From Microcystis sp. T1-4 (GTDB taxonomy: Bacteria > Cyanobacteriota > Cyanobacteriia > Cyanobacteriales > Microcystaceae): a stretch of 39,498 bases of DNA. The stretch lies in assembly GCF_000297435.1 (NCBI RefSeq), contig NZ_CAIP01000021.1, positions 1-39,498 on the forward strand, given 5' to 3'. Both the position numbers and the translations under genes were made by a program. Below the pieces are notes generated by a model. It did no database searches. It was given only the letters and a program-made list of their open reading frames with translations, and had not been told where the DNA came from. This document shows, piece after piece, positions 38,425 through 39,498 of the stretch; position 1 is the stretch's first letter; every line of letters begins with the position of its first letter.

Positions 38425-38595
38425 ATGACTGAACCACAACCGACTCAAACCCCCAAATTAGAAGACCCCAAATTTGGCTTTAATGACTATGCCGAGCGCC
38501 TCAACGGTAGGGCTGCTATGATTGGTTTTGTGATCACCCTGTTGATCGAGTATCTCACTGGCCAAGGTCTGTTATCTTGGTTAGGGTTACAGTAG
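38425..38595 (+). CDS. High-light-inducible protein (Hlip/SCP)
   Basis: A 56-aa one-helix protein from the ATG at 38425. FGFNDYAERLNGRAAMIGFV carries the chlorophyll-binding ExxNGRxAMIGF motif of the LHC superfamily, followed by a single hydrophobic helix (ITLLIEYLTGQGLLSWLG). Hlips bind chlorophyll and carotenoid, protect newly made chlorophyll proteins and accumulate in high light; HliD works with ChlG. The N-terminal 18 residues (TEPQPTQTPKLEDPK) are hydrophilic and Pro-rich. Which Hlip it is (HliA-D) cannot be told. T-runs follow at 38596-38612. Confidence 0.92.
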   Translation: MTEPQPTQTPKLEDPKFGFNDYAERLNGRAAMIGFVITLLIEYLTGQGLLSWLGLQ

Positions 38596-38646
38596 TTTTT
38601 TAGGCTTTTTTAGGCATTCTAGGGGAAATACAGCCTTGAGTGTTAG

Positions 38647-39267
38647 TTAACGCATACAGGCTTGATGATTTTCCCCGTAGAATCCTTGTAAGACCGAATC
38701 ACCTCGCTGTTGTGGTGTGCCGTGGGAGTTATTGGGGGCCTCAAAATCGCCCACTTCCGAGGCCGCTTCCGCCAGAAGTTTTCCTGCTATTATATAATCC
38801 TGTTTGGATAAACCTCTCGCTTCGGTAAATAACCAGGAAAGGGTATCTCCCGCTAGACAATCGGCCTGTAATTCAATGCCGATGGTCATCCCACCCTCAT
38901 CGATGCCACCGATACCCCGATTCCACTGAACAGCGTGAGCGGCCTCGTGAGCGACGGCGTAAAGGGGAAATAGGGGATTATCACTAATGCGAGTGACTTG
39001 CTGGAGATTGACATAAACTGTATTATCTACAGTGCAGAAAGCCGCTAGGGAAATTACGCCGCAGGGAGTGGTTATCGGGGCATTACTTAACAAATACTTA
39101 AAATTGATCTGGTGTAATTGAGCCGTATATTCAATTACCGCTTCTAAGGCATCCGTAATATCGTCTGCTTGCGCTCTCTGGGCTAGAGGGGATAAAATCA
39201 AGAGGGAACTACAAGAAACAGCAGATATCAGGGATAATAACCGTTTACGGCCAGAGTTAGGGTTCAT
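38647..39267 (-). CDS. Secreted neutral zinc metallopeptidase-like protein
   Basis: A 206-aa protein with an N-terminal signal peptide (KRLLSLISAVSCSSLLILSP, then LAQRAQA). It has the HExxH zinc motif AHEAAHAVQW (near 109) and the downstream ELQADCLAGDTLSW, which in COG2321/YpfJ-type peptidases provides the third zinc ligand Glu/Asp. GTPQQRGDSVLQGFY at the C-terminus is also family-like. It is shorter than typical YpfJ (about 290 aa), and two more cysteines (CGVISLAAFCTVDN) could form a disulfide. It is convergent with the Hlip gene, with 51 bp between them. Confidence 0.8.
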   Translation of the reverse strand: MNPNSGRKRLLSLISAVSCSSLLILSPLAQRAQADDITDALEAVIEYTAQLHQINFKYLLSNAPITTPCGVISLAAFCTVDNTVYVNLQQVTRISDNPLFPLYAVAHEAAHAVQWNRGIGGIDEGGMTIGIELQADCLAGDTLSWLFTEARGLSKQDYIIAGKLLAEAASEVGDFEAPNNSHGTPQQRGDSVLQGFYGENHQACMR

Positions 39268-39449
39268 GGTACTAACAAAGTCGGGAGTGAGGAAGAGGTT
39301 TAATTGATCTGAATTAGCCTACCGCTATGATCACAATTCTAAAGGCTATATCTAAGACTTCCAGAGAAAATACAGAATTTACGCAGCTTTTGATCGAAGT
39401 TTACAGAATTTCTCCTCAAGGTTGAGGAAATTAATTTGGCACGACTACT

Positions 39450-39498
39450 TAGGGTTTGCGGCAAAAAGTTTTTCGGTGGTGGCAGGGTGTGGCCCCCC
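39450..39498 (+). repeat. Dispersed repeat copy at window end (TAGGGTTTGCGGCAAAAAG)
   Basis: Starts with TAGGGTTTGCGGCAAAAAG and continues with TCGGTGGTGGCAGGGTGTGG, so it combines the head of 11978-11998 with the tail of 26793/27092. It runs off the window. Confidence 0.8.

Overview
The window reads as chromosomal DNA of a bloom-forming unicellular cyanobacterium, most probably Microcystis (M. aeruginosa type). Three things point there. The photosynthetic gene set includes chlorophyll synthase ChlG, a high-light-inducible protein, a PetP-like b6f subunit, an NDH-1 NdhF subunit and an InrS-type nickel sensor. HIP1 octamers (GCGATCGC) recur throughout. Many intergenic spacers carry short tandem repeats of 7-8 bp, most often the CTGATAA/TTATCAG heptamer. 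The species name is an inference from these features, not a database match.

Layout. 1-3361: a small secreted protein, then the classic minus-strand cluster rpmH-rnpA-PH domain protein-yidC-jag. 3452-7039: glycogen debranching enzyme, a HAD hydrolase and grpE. 7271-11955: the type IV pilus motor genes pilB-pilT-pilC, with repeat arrays in both spacers. 12000-16929: a large radical SAM/DUF2344 protein, then an Mla/TGD-like lipid transport ATPase and MCE protein. 17037-19402: wecB-like epimerase, ruvC and a HigB/HigA-type toxin-antitoxin pair. 19399-23033: pdhB-secD-secF on the minus strand, with a repeat-packed secD/secF spacer. 23034-27166: transposase remnant, PHP phosphoesterase, ndhF, a possibly structured RNA stretch and tRNA-Thr(UGU) between inverted repeats. 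27167-29219: Cys-motif protein, InrS-like regulator, rpsU, upp and a glycine-zipper protein. 29365-33063: an accessory block in which Uma2 nuclease-fold genes (plus strand) alternate twice with PEP-CTERM surface proteins (minus strand). 33393-39267: ABC-2 permease, a secreted small protein, then petP-ArsA/Get3-like ATPase-chlG, Bax-inhibitor-1-like protein, an Hlip and a secreted zinc metallopeptidase-like protein.

How genes work together. YidC and SecDF form the membrane-protein insertion machinery. ChlG, Hlip, PetP and the Get3-like ATPase suggest a pigment/membrane-protein assembly neighbourhood. PilB, PilT and PilC form the twitching/competence pilus engine. The ATPase and MCE protein belong to one lipid importer. 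The toxin and antitoxin overlap as one operon.

No CRISPR array, prophage or complete transposon was seen. The most unusual material is (i) the two PEP-CTERM cassettes, which share near-identical flanks but have unrelated central domains, (ii) a two-part repeat family that abuts start codons, (iii) inverted 42-bp repeats around the tRNA gene and (iv) the altered P-loop of the ArsA/Get3-like protein beside chlG. I did not find a clear-cut new defence or mobile system.
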